Position numbers and translations under genes: made by a program | In this document: piece after piece, positions 43,962 through 52,749 of the stretch | Layout of the letters: each line of letters begins with the position of its first letter | Numbering within the stretch: position 1 is the first letter of the stretch | Source of the DNA: Luteococcus sp038433135 | GTDB lineage: Bacteria > Actinomycetota > Actinomycetes > Propionibacteriales > Propionibacteriaceae | NCBI RefSeq assembly: GCF_038433135.1 | Contig: NZ_JBCDMV010000001.1 | Location: forward strand, 62,001-126,000 | Direction: 5' to 3' | Length of the DNA stretch: 64,000 bases | The notes under the pieces: generated by a model | What the model was told of the DNA's origin: nothing | The model's input: only the letters and a program-made list of their open reading frames with translations | Databases searched by the model: none

Positions 43962-45392
43962 TCACACCTCGTCGGGGCCCTGCGGGCGCTTGAACAGGTC
44001 GGGCTCATGGCTGGCCTGCCGGGCCCGGGCACTGCGCACGGCATTCATGTTGGTCAGCGTCGAGTAGTCCTTGCCACGCTCCGGCTGGGCGACCCGCGTC
44101 GGCTTGCGGGCGGGTTCCGGCGTCGCCTTGGCCTTCGGCTTCGGCGCGGTCCGCGGTTCGGGGCGAATCTGGCTGGACGGCTGTTTGGCCCGCCCCGCGG
44201 AGACCGCGGCCACCGCGATCGCGGTGGTCACCGGCACCGCCAGCACCAGCCCGATCGAGCCCACCAGGGTGCGCACCAGTTCACCGGCGAACATCTCACC
44301 GGTGAGCACCTCGCCCAGCGGGCGCTGGTAGATGGTCAGCAGCAGCAGGATGGTCAGGATCGCACCGGCCGTCGCGAAGGCCGTGGTGTAGACCGTGGAG
44401 GCAATGTGATCACGGCCGATCCGCATGGCCCCGGTGAACAGGTCCTTGCGGCTGCGGCCGGTACCGGCCAGTTCCCAGACCGCGGAGGCCTGGGTGATGG
44501 TGACGTCATTCAGCACACCAAGACCGGCAATGATCACGCCGCACACCACCACCGAACTCAGGTGCATGCTGGGGGCGGCGGTGGCCAGTAGGAAGTCGTC
44601 CTCGCTGGAGACGCCGGTCAGGTGCGCCCACTTCGAGGCCCAGAAGCCCAGGCCGGCACTGATCGCCAGCCCGAACATGGTGCCCACCAGCGCGGTGGTG
44701 GTACGGGTGGAGAAGCCGTGGGCCGCGTAGAGCACCACGAACATGATCGCGGAGCTGGCGGTCAGGCCAACCAGCGTCGGATTGTGCCCGACGATCAGCG
44801 CCGGGAAGAGGAATTTGGTCATCACGAAACCGGCGAAGACCAGACCCAGCAGGGAGGCGAAGCCTCGCCAGCGGGCCACCGCCACCACCAGCACCGCGAA
44901 CAGCGCCGCGAAGAAGATCAGTGGCATGCTGCGCTGGAAGTCGGCGAACTGGTAGCCGATGCTGCCGTCCTGGGGCGACGGCATCCGGTAAAGCTTCACC
45001 CCGTCGCCGGTCTTGATGCCGGATTCGTAGACCTCGGCGGTGACCTGCACCTCCTGCGTCTGGCCCTTGTCCGGCCCCTCGTCCAGATGGACGGCGAGCT
45101 TGGCGCACTGCCGGGTGTCATTGGCCACCGAGCCGGTCATCCCCTCACAGCTCACCTCGTTGACCATGGTCACCGTGCCCTTGGGCACGGTCACGCCGGG
45201 CACCATCACGCTGGAGGCATCGCTCTTGATGTGCGCCGGCACATTGCGCGGCCACAACCAGACCAGTGCGACGACGGTGAACACGGCGATCGGCACCAGG
45301 ATGCTCACCATCCAGGCCAGGGCCCGACGCTCGGTCCGTCGCAGCTCGGGATCATCGCTGCGCGAGGATGCGTGGGAGTGTGCATGTGCCAT
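43962..45392 (-). CDS. YibE/F-family membrane protein
   Basis: The 476-residue protein starts with a histidine-rich tail (MAHAHSHASS), then a membrane helix (WMVSILVPIAVFTVVALVWL) and an extracytoplasmic segment of about 130 residues. Seven to eight more helices follow, with VGHNPTLVGLTASSAIMFVV, GVIIAGLGVLNDVTITQASA and FAGELVRTLVGSIGLVLAVP as family marks of YibE/F. The basic C-terminal tail is rich in Lys, Ala and Pro. The function is unknown. The ATG at 45392 lies only 21 bases from the divergent glycosylase start, so their promoters overlap. Confidence 0.8.
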   Translation of the reverse strand: MAHAHSHASSRSDDPELRRTERRALAWMVSILVPIAVFTVVALVWLWPRNVPAHIKSDASSVMVPGVTVPKGTVTMVNEVSCEGMTGSVANDTRQCAKLAVHLDEGPDKGQTQEVQVTAEVYESGIKTGDGVKLYRMPSPQDGSIGYQFADFQRSMPLIFFAALFAVLVVAVARWRGFASLLGLVFAGFVMTKFLFPALIVGHNPTLVGLTASSAIMFVVLYAAHGFSTRTTTALVGTMFGLAISAGLGFWASKWAHLTGVSSEDDFLLATAAPSMHLSSVVVCGVIIAGLGVLNDVTITQASAVWELAGTGRSRKDLFTGAMRIGRDHIASTVYTTAFATAGAILTILLLLTIYQRPLGEVLTGEMFAGELVRTLVGSIGLVLAVPVTTAIAVAAVSAGRAKQPSSQIRPEPRTAPKPKAKATPEPARKPTRVAQPERGKDYSTLTNMNAVRSARARQASHEPDLFKRPQGPDEV

Positions 45393-45413
45393 GACGGGCC
45401 TAACCTTTGACCG

Positions 45414-46403
45414 ATGAGTGACAAGACCGAACCGGAGCGCCTGCTCCCCGAGGGGCACCGGGTGGCGCCCGCAGACGCGGCCACCCTACCCAATCCCTCG
45501 CCGCTCACCCGGAGCATTCCGGGGGCGGCCGGTCGGCTGGGGATGTGCGTCGGGCGGCTGGCGCGCGGCCCCGGCGATCCGACCCATCGTCGGGTCGGGC
45601 AGGGCTGGTGGCGGGCCAGCAATACCCCTTGTGGTCCGGCGCTGCTGAGCCTGGCCGACGACGGGGCCGATGTGGCGGCGCGGGCCTGGGGCGCGGGGGC
45701 CGAGTGGGCGCTGGAGCAGCTGCCCCGGCTGCTGGGTTGTCACGATCAGCTGGACTTCAGGCCGCATCATCCTCTGCTGAAGGAATTGCTGCGACGCCAT
45801 CCCCAGCTGCGGGTGGGCGCCACCGGTCTGGTCTGCGAGAGCCTGCTGCCGTCGGTGGTGGAGCAGAAGGTGACCGGCGCCGAGGCCTTCCGGGCGATCC
45901 ACCGGCTGACCCGGTGCCATGCTTCGGTGGCGCCCGGCCCGGCCGGGGTGGCCGGTCATCCGGCCAGCGGGATGCTGCTGCCGCTGACCGCCGACCAATG
46001 GGCGGCGATCCCCAGCTGGGAGTATCTGTTGGCCGGGGTGGAGCAGAAGCGCTCCGCGACGCTGGTGGCTGCCGCTCGTCGCGGTCGGGCGGTGGAACGC
46101 ACCCTGACCAGCGCCGACGCCGACGCGGCGCTGCGTTCGCTACCGGGGATCGGCCCGTGGACGTCGGCCCGCGCCCGGCAGCAGGCGCATGGCGACCCCG
46201 ACGCGTGGAGCGTGGGGGACTACCACGTCGGCCGGGCGATCAGCTTTGCGCTGTGTGGCGAGCAACTGGATGACGACGGCTGCGCTGAACTGCTGGCGCC
46301 CTATGCCGGGCAGCGTTATCGGGTGGAGCTGTTGCTCTCCTTGGGTGGTCCGCGGATCGAGCGGCACGGGCCCCGACGTAGTCTGCCCACCCACCTGCCG
46401 TGA
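45414..46403 (+). CDS. AlkA-like HhH-GPD DNA glycosylase
   Basis: The 329-residue protein has a helix-hairpin-helix motif with catalytic aspartate: LPGIGPWTSARARQQAHGDP followed by DAWSVGDYHVG near 245-275. The middle segment (LRVGATGLVCESLLPSVVEQ, then KVTGAEAF) matches DNA-3-methyladenine glycosylase II relatives, which excise alkylated bases. It acts on chromosomal DNA in the cytoplasm. A TAACCT -10-like hexamer lies seven bases before the ATG at 45414, with no ribosome site, so the mRNA is probably leaderless. It is divergent from the YibE/F gene. Confidence 0.8.
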   Translation: MSDKTEPERLLPEGHRVAPADAATLPNPSPLTRSIPGAAGRLGMCVGRLARGPGDPTHRRVGQGWWRASNTPCGPALLSLADDGADVAARAWGAGAEWALEQLPRLLGCHDQLDFRPHHPLLKELLRRHPQLRVGATGLVCESLLPSVVEQKVTGAEAFRAIHRLTRCHASVAPGPAGVAGHPASGMLLPLTADQWAAIPSWEYLLAGVEQKRSATLVAAARRGRAVERTLTSADADAALRSLPGIGPWTSARARQQAHGDPDAWSVGDYHVGRAISFALCGEQLDDDGCAELLAPYAGQRYRVELLLSLGGPRIERHGPRRSLPTHLP

Positions 46404-46422
46404 TCCGGCAGGCGGGACCACC

Positions 46423-47601
46423 TCAGCCGGAGTGGGCTACGGCGGAATCCTGCGTGGCCGACACGGGCGCCGGCCTTGACCCGCTGCCCTGGCCGTCATC
46501 CTCGTGCTTCGGGTAGGGCCGGTTCTCCTCGTCGTCGTCGACGTCGTCAAGGTGCGGGAACGGGTCGGTGTCGTTCAGGTAGCGCAACCAGGACATCACG
46601 ACGGCCATCACCGGCACGGCCAGCAGGGCGCCGACCAGGCTCCACAGGTAGCCGGCCAGGCTGACCCCGACGATCACCGCGTAGGGGTGGAGCGAGACGG
46701 CGCGCCCCATCAACAGGGGCTGCAGCACATTGCCCTCCAACTGCTGCACGGCCAGCACCACCAGCGCCATCAGCAGGGCCGTGGTGGGGCCGCCGGTGAA
46801 CAGCGCGAGCACCACCGCCACGGCGCCGGAGGCGATGGCGCCGACGAAGGGGACGAAGGCCGAGACGAAGACCAGCATCGCCAGCGGAAGCGGGAAGGGC
46901 ACCTTCAGCAGGGCGGCCCCGACGCCGATGCAGACCGCGTCGATCACCGCCACGATCACGGCCGTGCGGGCATAGAGTTCCAAGCTGCGCCAGCTGCGAC
47001 GGGAGGCCTCGTACTGACGGGTGCGGGAGCGGGCGGGCACCAGCCAGAGCAGGTTGCTCCAGATCTTGGGGCCATCGCCCAGGAAGAAGAAGGCACTGAT
47101 GACGCCCAACAGGGCCATCGCGAGCAGTTCACTGAGCGAGCCGCTGAAGGTCATCACGGTGCTGACGATGTTGGAGCTGTGACCGGCCAGCCATTCCTGA
47201 CCCTTGTCGACGCCCTCGTCCAGCTGGGCATTGTCCAGGTGCAAGGGCCCGTCCCGCAGCCAGGCGGCCCCGTCGCGCAGCACATTCTGGGCCAGTTCGG
47301 TGATGCTGCCCATGTCTTCCAGCACCACGGTCAGCGCGTACCAGAGCACGGCGACGATGATCCCCAGGCTGGTGAGCAGCGCGATGGCGCCAGCCAGATA
47401 GCTGCCCAGATGAAGGCGACGACGCATCCACCGCACCACCGGGCTGAGCAGGGCAGTGAGCAACATCGCGATGGCGATCGGGATCAGTGCGAAGCGGGCC
47501 TGGCCGACCAGTCGGACCCCCACCCACGCGCAGGCCACGGTCACCAGGAAGGGCACGCCAAGGCGCAGGGCAAGGTCAAGCCCCCGCGCAGGGCGGGTCA
47601 T
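46423..47601 (-). CDS. AI-2E family transporter-like permease
   Basis: The 392-residue protein has about eight membrane helices: VPFLVTVACAWVGVRLVGQA, LIPIAIAMLLTALLSPVVRW, AGAIALLTSLGIIVAVLWYA and a C-terminal SLAGYLWSLVGALLAVPVMA. The central loop contains ELLAMALLGVISAFFFLGDG. The pattern fits the AI-2E/PerM family, several of which export small molecules or Na+ rather than AI-2. The C-terminal tail is acidic (HLDDVDDDEENRPYPK). The ATG at 47601 is chosen because the frame upstream is GC-rich non-coding. The 249-bp gap beyond it holds a family A palindrome. Confidence 0.8.
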   Translation of the reverse strand: MTRPARGLDLALRLGVPFLVTVACAWVGVRLVGQARFALIPIAIAMLLTALLSPVVRWMRRRLHLGSYLAGAIALLTSLGIIVAVLWYALTVVLEDMGSITELAQNVLRDGAAWLRDGPLHLDNAQLDEGVDKGQEWLAGHSSNIVSTVMTFSGSLSELLAMALLGVISAFFFLGDGPKIWSNLLWLVPARSRTRQYEASRRSWRSLELYARTAVIVAVIDAVCIGVGAALLKVPFPLPLAMLVFVSAFVPFVGAIASGAVAVVLALFTGGPTTALLMALVVLAVQQLEGNVLQPLLMGRAVSLHPYAVIVGVSLAGYLWSLVGALLAVPVMAVVMSWLRYLNDTDPFPHLDDVDDDEENRPYPKHEDDGQGSGSRPAPVSATQDSAVAHSG

Positions 47602-47687
47602 GAGGTCAGTCTGTTCGGCACGGTGCACACCGCCAGCCTGCCTGCCGCCGACGCTCAGAACCAAGCCCACAAGGGCGTTCACACCCC

Positions 47688-47708
47688 AAGGGGTGGGCCT
47701 TTCCCACC
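47688..47708. terminator. hairpin upstream of the AI-2E-like gene
   Basis: GGGGTGGG (47688-47695) pairs with CCCACCCC (47701-47708) around CCTTT. A plausible terminator for the permease upstream on the minus strand, before the AI-2E-like gene starts. Confidence 0.5.
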
Positions 47709-47771
47709 CCGATGGAGGTGGTGGAGGGGGCGGTGTTGGGTGGTTACGCTCGGCAGCCTGCTGCCGACGAC

Positions 47772-47863
47772 TTTCCGAGAACCGACCCCGAGATTCCTAG
47801 GAGATCCGGGCCCGCCGCGGAGCCTGGCCCCCAGGGCCGAGATCTGGAGGTCAGTTCTCGGAA
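47772..47863. repeat. family A inverted repeat, copy 2
   Basis: TTTCCGAGAACCGACC opens the left arm (47772-) and GGTCAGTTCTCGGAA closes the right arm (to 47863). The right arm overlaps the last codons and stop of the amino-acid permease gene (stop at 47851-47853), so here the repeat could act as its terminator. Confidence 0.8.
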
Positions 47864-49221
47864 GTGGACGACTGATCCACTTGCTGGGGAGTCGCCCTCC
47901 GGTTGCGATGGGCGGCGACGAGCGCAAGCAGGGCGCCGGCGACCAGCAGCGGCAGCCCCAGCCGCCAGGTGCTGGCCTCCACCCGGGTGGCCAGCACAAG
48001 GCAGGAGACCAGTCCGAGCACCGGGAGGATCGACGGCACCCGGAAGTGGCTGTGCGCCACCCGATCCCGGCGCAGGGCCAGCACCGCCAGGTTCGTGCTG
48101 GCAAAGACCACCAGCAGGAGCAGGACCAGGGTGGAGGCCAGCGTGGCCACCTCCCCGGTGAGCGCCAGCAGCAGCGAGAGGGCCGTGGTGACCAGGATCG
48201 CCACCCACGGCGTCTGCCGTCCGGGCAGGACCCTGCCCAGGACCGACGGCAGCAGCCCGTCGCGGGCCATGCCGTAGGCCAGCCGGGAGCTCATGATGCC
48301 GGTCAGCAGGGCGCCATTGGCCACCGCCACCAGCGCCACCAGGCTGAACAACACCGGAGGCACGCCCCCAGCGGTGCGGACCACCTCCAGCAGCGGGCCC
48401 GAGGATGCGGCCAGCTCGTCGGTGGGCAGGATCGCGCTGGCGGCCACCCCCACCCCGACATAGATCAGACCTGCCACCGCCAAGGCGCCGAAGAGCGCTC
48501 GCGGGTAGGAGCGGCTGGGGTCGCTGGCCTCTTCCGCCAGGTTGACCGAGGTCTCGAAGCCCACATAGGAGTAGAAGGCCAGGACGGAGGCGGCCAGGAC
48601 GGCGCCGACCGGCCCGTGTTCCGCGGTCCCGAGCTGGGTCAGGCGGGTCAGATCGGCGCCACCGCGGGCCATCACCACGATGCCCAGGGCAAGGATCAGC
48701 AGCAGTCCGCTGACCTCGATCACGGTGGCCACGGCATTGGTGCCCATCGACTCCTTGATACCGCGCAGGTTCAGCGCCGCCAGCAGACCCAGGAAGACCG
48801 TCACCACCAGGGGTACGGGCAGACGGACGAATTCCGCCAGATAGTCGCCGGCGAAGCCCAGACTGAGCGCACCCACGGAGACGATGCCCGCGGCCAGCAT
48901 GCAGAAACCCACCAGGAAGCCGACGACGTCACCGAAGGCCCGCTGGGCGTAGTGCGAGGAGCCGCCGGCACGGGGATACTTCGTCGCCAGCTCGGCATAG
49001 CTGCCCGCGGTCAGCAAGGCCAGCAGCAGGGCCGCCAGCAGCGGCACCCAGACGGCGCCGCCGGCGGTACCGGCCACCTCGCCGACCAGCACATAGACGC
49101 CCGCGCCGAGCACGTCACCCAGGATGAACAGGAAGAGCGCCCAGGTGCCGACTGAGCGACGAAGCGGCGTCGATTCCTGGTCAGCGGGGGAGGCAGCGAG
49201 GGGCTGGGAGGTGGCAGGCAT
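47851..49221 (-). CDS. APC-family amino-acid permease
   Basis: The 456-residue protein has twelve predicted helices. It carries the APC signature near the start, GTWALFLFILGDVLGAGVYV, and YAELATKYPRAGGSSHYAQR. The sixth segment VLAFYSYVGFETSVNLAEEA is a substrate-binding region. The family imports amino acids with protons or sodium. The ATG at 49221 follows an unrelated frame from the upstream kinase gene. It lies 64 bases downstream of mprB on the same strand. The substrate cannot be predicted. Confidence 0.85.
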   Translation of the reverse strand: MPATSQPLAASPADQESTPLRRSVGTWALFLFILGDVLGAGVYVLVGEVAGTAGGAVWVPLLAALLLALLTAGSYAELATKYPRAGGSSHYAQRAFGDVVGFLVGFCMLAAGIVSVGALSLGFAGDYLAEFVRLPVPLVVTVFLGLLAALNLRGIKESMGTNAVATVIEVSGLLLILALGIVVMARGGADLTRLTQLGTAEHGPVGAVLAASVLAFYSYVGFETSVNLAEEASDPSRSYPRALFGALAVAGLIYVGVGVAASAILPTDELAASSGPLLEVVRTAGGVPPVLFSLVALVAVANGALLTGIMSSRLAYGMARDGLLPSVLGRVLPGRQTPWVAILVTTALSLLLALTGEVATLASTLVLLLLVVFASTNLAVLALRRDRVAHSHFRVPSILPVLGLVSCLVLATRVEASTWRLGLPLLVAGALLALVAAHRNRRATPQQVDQSSTSEN

Positions 49222-49285
49222 GTGCCGAAGCCAACCAGCCCAGCGGCCGCGGCACACCACCCCAAAGGCGAGGAATTGCGCCGGA

Positions 49286-50749
49286 TCAGTCCTTGATCGC
49301 GGGAATGGTGCCGGTGTCCTCGGGGCTGGACAGCTCCTCCTCGACGGTGCGGCCCGGCAGCCGCACGACGAATTCCGCGCCACCCTCGGCGGAACGTCGC
49401 GCCGTGACCTGACCGCCGTGTGCATTGATCGTGTGGGCGACGATCGACAGGCCCAGGCCGGTGCCGGGGGTGTTGCGCGCCCGGTCGGAGCGGTAGAAAC
49501 GGTCGAAGACGTGCGGCAGGTCCTCGTCGGCGATGCCGGGGCCCTGGTCGGCGATCCGCAGGGTGTCCCCGTCCATGTGGACGTGGATGGTGCCATTGGG
49601 CGGCGAGAACTTCACCGCATTGTCCAGCAGGTTGGTGACCGCGCGCTCCAGGGTGTCCGGCTCACCGACCAGGAAGAGCGGGTTCAGCTCGACGTCGAAG
49701 TTCAGCCCCGGACCGCGACGCTTGGCGCGCACGATGGCCGATTCCACCACGTCGCGGAAGTCCAGCGGCTCCGGATTGGCGGTCACCCTGTCCTCCCGGG
49801 AGAGCTGCACCAGGTCACCCACCAGCGAGGTGAACTCGCCCAGCTGGGCGGCGATGTCGTGCAGGATCTCGCCCCGGGCGCCCTCCGGCAGCATGCCGCT
49901 CTTCTCGTCGGCCACCAACAGCTCGATATTGGTCCGCATCGACGTCAGCGGGGTGCGCAACTCGTGCCCGGCGTCGGCGATCAGCCGCTTCTGTCGTTCA
50001 CGCGACGAGCTGAGCGAGTTCAGCATGGTGTTGAAGGATCGGGTCAGGTCACCCAGTTCGTCGTCGGAGTGGATCTCGATCGGAGTCAGCTCGTCGGTCT
50101 CGGTGACGTGGGCCACCGCGCCGGAAAGATTGCGCAGCGGGCGCATCGCTTGCCGGGCGGAGAGCCAGCCCAGGAAGATCGAGAGCAGCACGCCGATTCC
50201 GCCGGTGGTGATCATGGTCAGCCACAGCCAGTCCAGGGTCCGTTCGGTGGGGGCCAGTGGCCGGGCCATCACCAGGGCGTAGCGGTCCTCCTGGATGCTC
50301 TGCGGCACCGCGACCATCCGGTAGGAGACGCCATGGCCGTCGATCACGGTGCGGGCGGTTGTGCCCTGCTGGATTCGGGCCACGGCCAGTTCGTCGTCGC
50401 CGGGCTCCATCGGAGTGGAGGCTCCGTTGACCTGCTGCACCTTGCCGTCGCTGGCCAGCAGCATCAGGGTCACATTGGCGGCACGCAGGGCATCGGCGTT
50501 CAGCCCGCCCATGCTCTCCACGTCCTGCTCGATCTGCGCGGCGGAGAAGGAGGCGACGTCGATGAGTTCGTTGTCCAGCTGGTTGTACAGGCTGAACCTG
50601 GTCATCCAGTAGGCACCCGTGGACACCAGCATCACCGCGATGCTCACCGCGAGCACGGACAGCCACACCAACCGTCGGCTCAGCGACGCGCGGCGCGTCG
50701 TCCCGTTCCCCCAGGGGAGGAGCCGAGCCGCGTGGTCAAGGGGATTCAC
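49286..50749 (-). CDS. mprB: MprB-type sensor histidine kinase
   Basis: The 487-residue sensor has two membrane helices (LVWLSVLAVSIAVMLVSTGA; MITTGGIGVLLSIFLGWLSA), a periplasmic domain of about 115 residues and a HAMP domain. The histidine is in LIADAGHELRTPLTSMRTNI, and the kinase has NLLDNAVKF and GTGLGLSIVAHTINAHGG. The RLIADAGHELRTPLTSMRTN text is close to mycobacterial MprB, which responds to envelope stress. It lies with mprA, 53 bases downstream of it. Control of stress sigma factors by MprAB is known in mycobacteria; the target here is unknown. Confidence 0.85.
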   Translation of the reverse strand: MNPLDHAARLLPWGNGTTRRASLSRRLVWLSVLAVSIAVMLVSTGAYWMTRFSLYNQLDNELIDVASFSAAQIEQDVESMGGLNADALRAANVTLMLLASDGKVQQVNGASTPMEPGDDELAVARIQQGTTARTVIDGHGVSYRMVAVPQSIQEDRYALVMARPLAPTERTLDWLWLTMITTGGIGVLLSIFLGWLSARQAMRPLRNLSGAVAHVTETDELTPIEIHSDDELGDLTRSFNTMLNSLSSSRERQKRLIADAGHELRTPLTSMRTNIELLVADEKSGMLPEGARGEILHDIAAQLGEFTSLVGDLVQLSREDRVTANPEPLDFRDVVESAIVRAKRRGPGLNFDVELNPLFLVGEPDTLERAVTNLLDNAVKFSPPNGTIHVHMDGDTLRIADQGPGIADEDLPHVFDRFYRSDRARNTPGTGLGLSIVAHTINAHGGQVTARRSAEGGAEFVVRLPGRTVEEELSSPEDTGTIPAIKD

Positions 50750-50801
50750 GATGAGGTGCCTGTCAGGAAGTGATGGGTCGCCGGGAGTTCACCCCGGCGG
50801 A

Positions 50802-51488
50802 TCACGGCGGGGTTTCACGCAGCACGTAGCCGATGCCGCGCACCGTGTGGATCAGGCGCGATTCGCCCTCCGTCTCGGTCTTGCGACGCAGGTAGCCGAT
50901 GTAGACCTCAAGGGAGTTGGCGGTGGTGGGGAAGTCGAAACCCCAGACCTCGTTCAACAGCCAGCCGCGCTCCAGCACCCGTCGGGGATGCTCCATGAAG
51001 ACCTGCAGCAGGGCGAACTCGGTACGGGTCAGGCTGATCTTGCGCCCGCCACGGGAGACCTCGCGGGTCTGGGTGTCCAGGATCAGGTCGTCGAAGACCA
51101 GCGTCTCGCTGCCAGCCTCCCGCTCCGGGCGGGACCGCCGGGTCAGTGCCCGCACCCGGGCGAGCAATTCGTCCAGCGCGAAGGGCTTGACCATGTAGTC
51201 GTCGGCGCCGGCATCCAGCCCGTCCACCCGGTCACCGACGGCGTCGCGGGCGGTGAGGATCAGGATCGGCACGTCATTGCCGGTCTGGCGCAGCATCCGG
51301 GTGGTCTCCAGGCCATCCAGCCGGGGCATCATCACGTCCATGATCACGGCCTCGGCCTTGATCGCGGAGAGCTTGGCCAGCGCCTCCAGACCGTCGGCGG
51401 CGGTACTCACCTCATACCCGCTGTACTGCATGGAACGGGCCAAGGAGTCGCGGACTGCCTGGTCGTCGTCAACCACGAGGATGTGCAT
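50802..51488 (-). CDS. mprA: MprA-type OmpR-family response regulator
   Basis: The 228-residue regulator has a receiver domain with ILVVDDDQAVRDSLARSMQY, phosphoacceptor D in AVIMDVMMPRLDGLETT (about residue 51), and K in ADDYMVKPFALDELLARVRA. A winged-helix output follows, with LTRTEFALLQVFMEHPRRVL and SLEVYIGYLRRKTE, ending in HTVRGIGYVLRETPP. The start at 51488 gives the conserved N-terminal MHILVVDDD. It is followed by mprB, so the pair forms an operon. Its closest relative type is MprA, a persistence and envelope-stress regulator. Confidence 0.87.
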   Translation of the reverse strand: MHILVVDDDQAVRDSLARSMQYSGYEVSTAADGLEALAKLSAIKAEAVIMDVMMPRLDGLETTRMLRQTGNDVPILILTARDAVGDRVDGLDAGADDYMVKPFALDELLARVRALTRRSRPEREAGSETLVFDDLILDTQTREVSRGGRKISLTRTEFALLQVFMEHPRRVLERGWLLNEVWGFDFPTTANSLEVYIGYLRRKTETEGESRLIHTVRGIGYVLRETPP

Positions 51489-51543
51489 GAGGCATAGCTT
51501 GCCACCTCCCACCGACAATTCTCGACCGGAGGGTCGCCGGGTC

Positions 51544-52749
51544 TCAGTAACGCGTTGCTGGGCGACGCGTTCCCAGCGCGACGGCCAGCAACGCAAGGCC
51601 CACCAGCGACGCCGTCAGGGCCGTCACCCCCGGCCAGGCCCAGCCGCTCCACGCCCAGCCGGCCGCGGTCCCGGCCAGCGAACTGCCCAGGTAGTAGGCG
51701 AACAGGTAGAGCGACGCGGCCTGCCCGGTGCCCAGCCCGTGCTGGACCGCATTGGCGGCCACCCAGCCGCTGGCCACCCCGTGCGCGGCGAAGAAGCCGA
51801 CGGTGATCAGCGACAGGCCCAGCACCACCAGCCACAACGGCCGGGCGGCGCTGACCGCGATCCCCGCCAGGTGGATCGCCAAGCCACCCAGGGCCACGGT
51901 TGCCATCCCATGCTCCTCGGCGGCCCGGCCCGCCCGGGCGGAACTCCAGGAGCCGAAGGCGTAGACCAGGAAGACCATGCCGGCCATTCCCACCGAGAGG
52001 TGGTACGGCGCCGACTCCAACCGGAAGCCCATCGCATTGAAGCAGGCGACGAAGGCCCCCATCCCGCAGCCGGAGAGCGTCATCAACGCCAGTTGCACCC
52101 GGTTGCGCAGCAGGGCGATGGTCTTGGCGGTCAGCCGCGACGGGTGCAGCGGCTGCGACGTGAAGTTGCGGCTGGGCGGTAGCAGGATCCGCACCGCAAG
52201 GGCGCAGGCCAGGGCCATCAGACCGATTCCGCCGATCGCCCACCGCCAGCCGAAGATCTCGGCCAGGGCCCCGCTGACCAGCCGGCCCGACATACCGCCC
52301 AGCGCCGTGCCGCCGATGTACAGACCGGTGGCTCTCCCCGCCGCTCCCGCGTCGATCTCCTCCCGGAGGTAGGCGACCGCAACCGCAGGCAGGCCAGCGA
52401 CACAGGCGCCGAGCAGCGCCCGCAGGGCGAGCAGCAGCGGCCAGCTGGGGCTCAGGGCGGTCGCCAGGGTGACCAGGCTGCAGGCAAAGAGGCTGGTCAG
52501 CATCACCTTGGTGCGGCCGATCGCGTCGGAGATCGGGCCGAGGAAGAGCAGCGCAATGCCAAGCGTCACGGTGCTGGCGGAGACGCTCAGCGCCGTCTCG
52601 GCCGGGGTGATCCCGAAGACCGTGCCCAGCGTCGGCAGCAGCGGCTGGGTGCAGTAGAGGGTGGCGAAGGTCACCAGCCCGGCCAGGAAGAGCGCGACGG
52701 TGGTCCGCCGGTAGCCGCTCTCCCCGGGCCGGTGGCCGGTGCTGGTCAC
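51544..52749 (-). CDS. MFS transporter (YnfM-like)
   Basis: The 401-residue protein has twelve predicted helices with a MFS motif A-like loop, LLFLGPISDAIGRTKVMLT (~69-87). The N-terminal half starts ALFLAGLVTFATLYCTQPLL, which is shared by YnfM/YybF-type drug or metabolite exporters. The substrate cannot be assigned. Its start overlaps the stop of the upstream peptidase-like gene by four bases, so the two are cotranslated. Downstream is mprA, 55 bases away. Confidence 0.82.
   Translation of the reverse strand: MTSTGHRPGESGYRRTTVALFLAGLVTFATLYCTQPLLPTLGTVFGITPAETALSVSASTVTLGIALLFLGPISDAIGRTKVMLTSLFACSLVTLATALSPSWPLLLALRALLGACVAGLPAVAVAYLREEIDAGAAGRATGLYIGGTALGGMSGRLVSGALAEIFGWRWAIGGIGLMALACALAVRILLPPSRNFTSQPLHPSRLTAKTIALLRNRVQLALMTLSGCGMGAFVACFNAMGFRLESAPYHLSVGMAGMVFLVYAFGSWSSARAGRAAEEHGMATVALGGLAIHLAGIAVSAARPLWLVVLGLSLITVGFFAAHGVASGWVAANAVQHGLGTGQAASLYLFAYYLGSSLAGTAAGWAWSGWAWPGVTALTASLVGLALLAVALGTRRPATRY

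Noticed and set aside
47688..47708. Assigning this hairpin to a third repeat family
   Set aside because: It is short and GC-only, and looks like an ordinary terminator.
46504..49155. 883-residue plus-strand open frame over the AI-2E and APC permease genes
   Set aside because: Glutamine/histidine/arginine-rich shadow with no domain; two well-supported membrane proteins run the other way.
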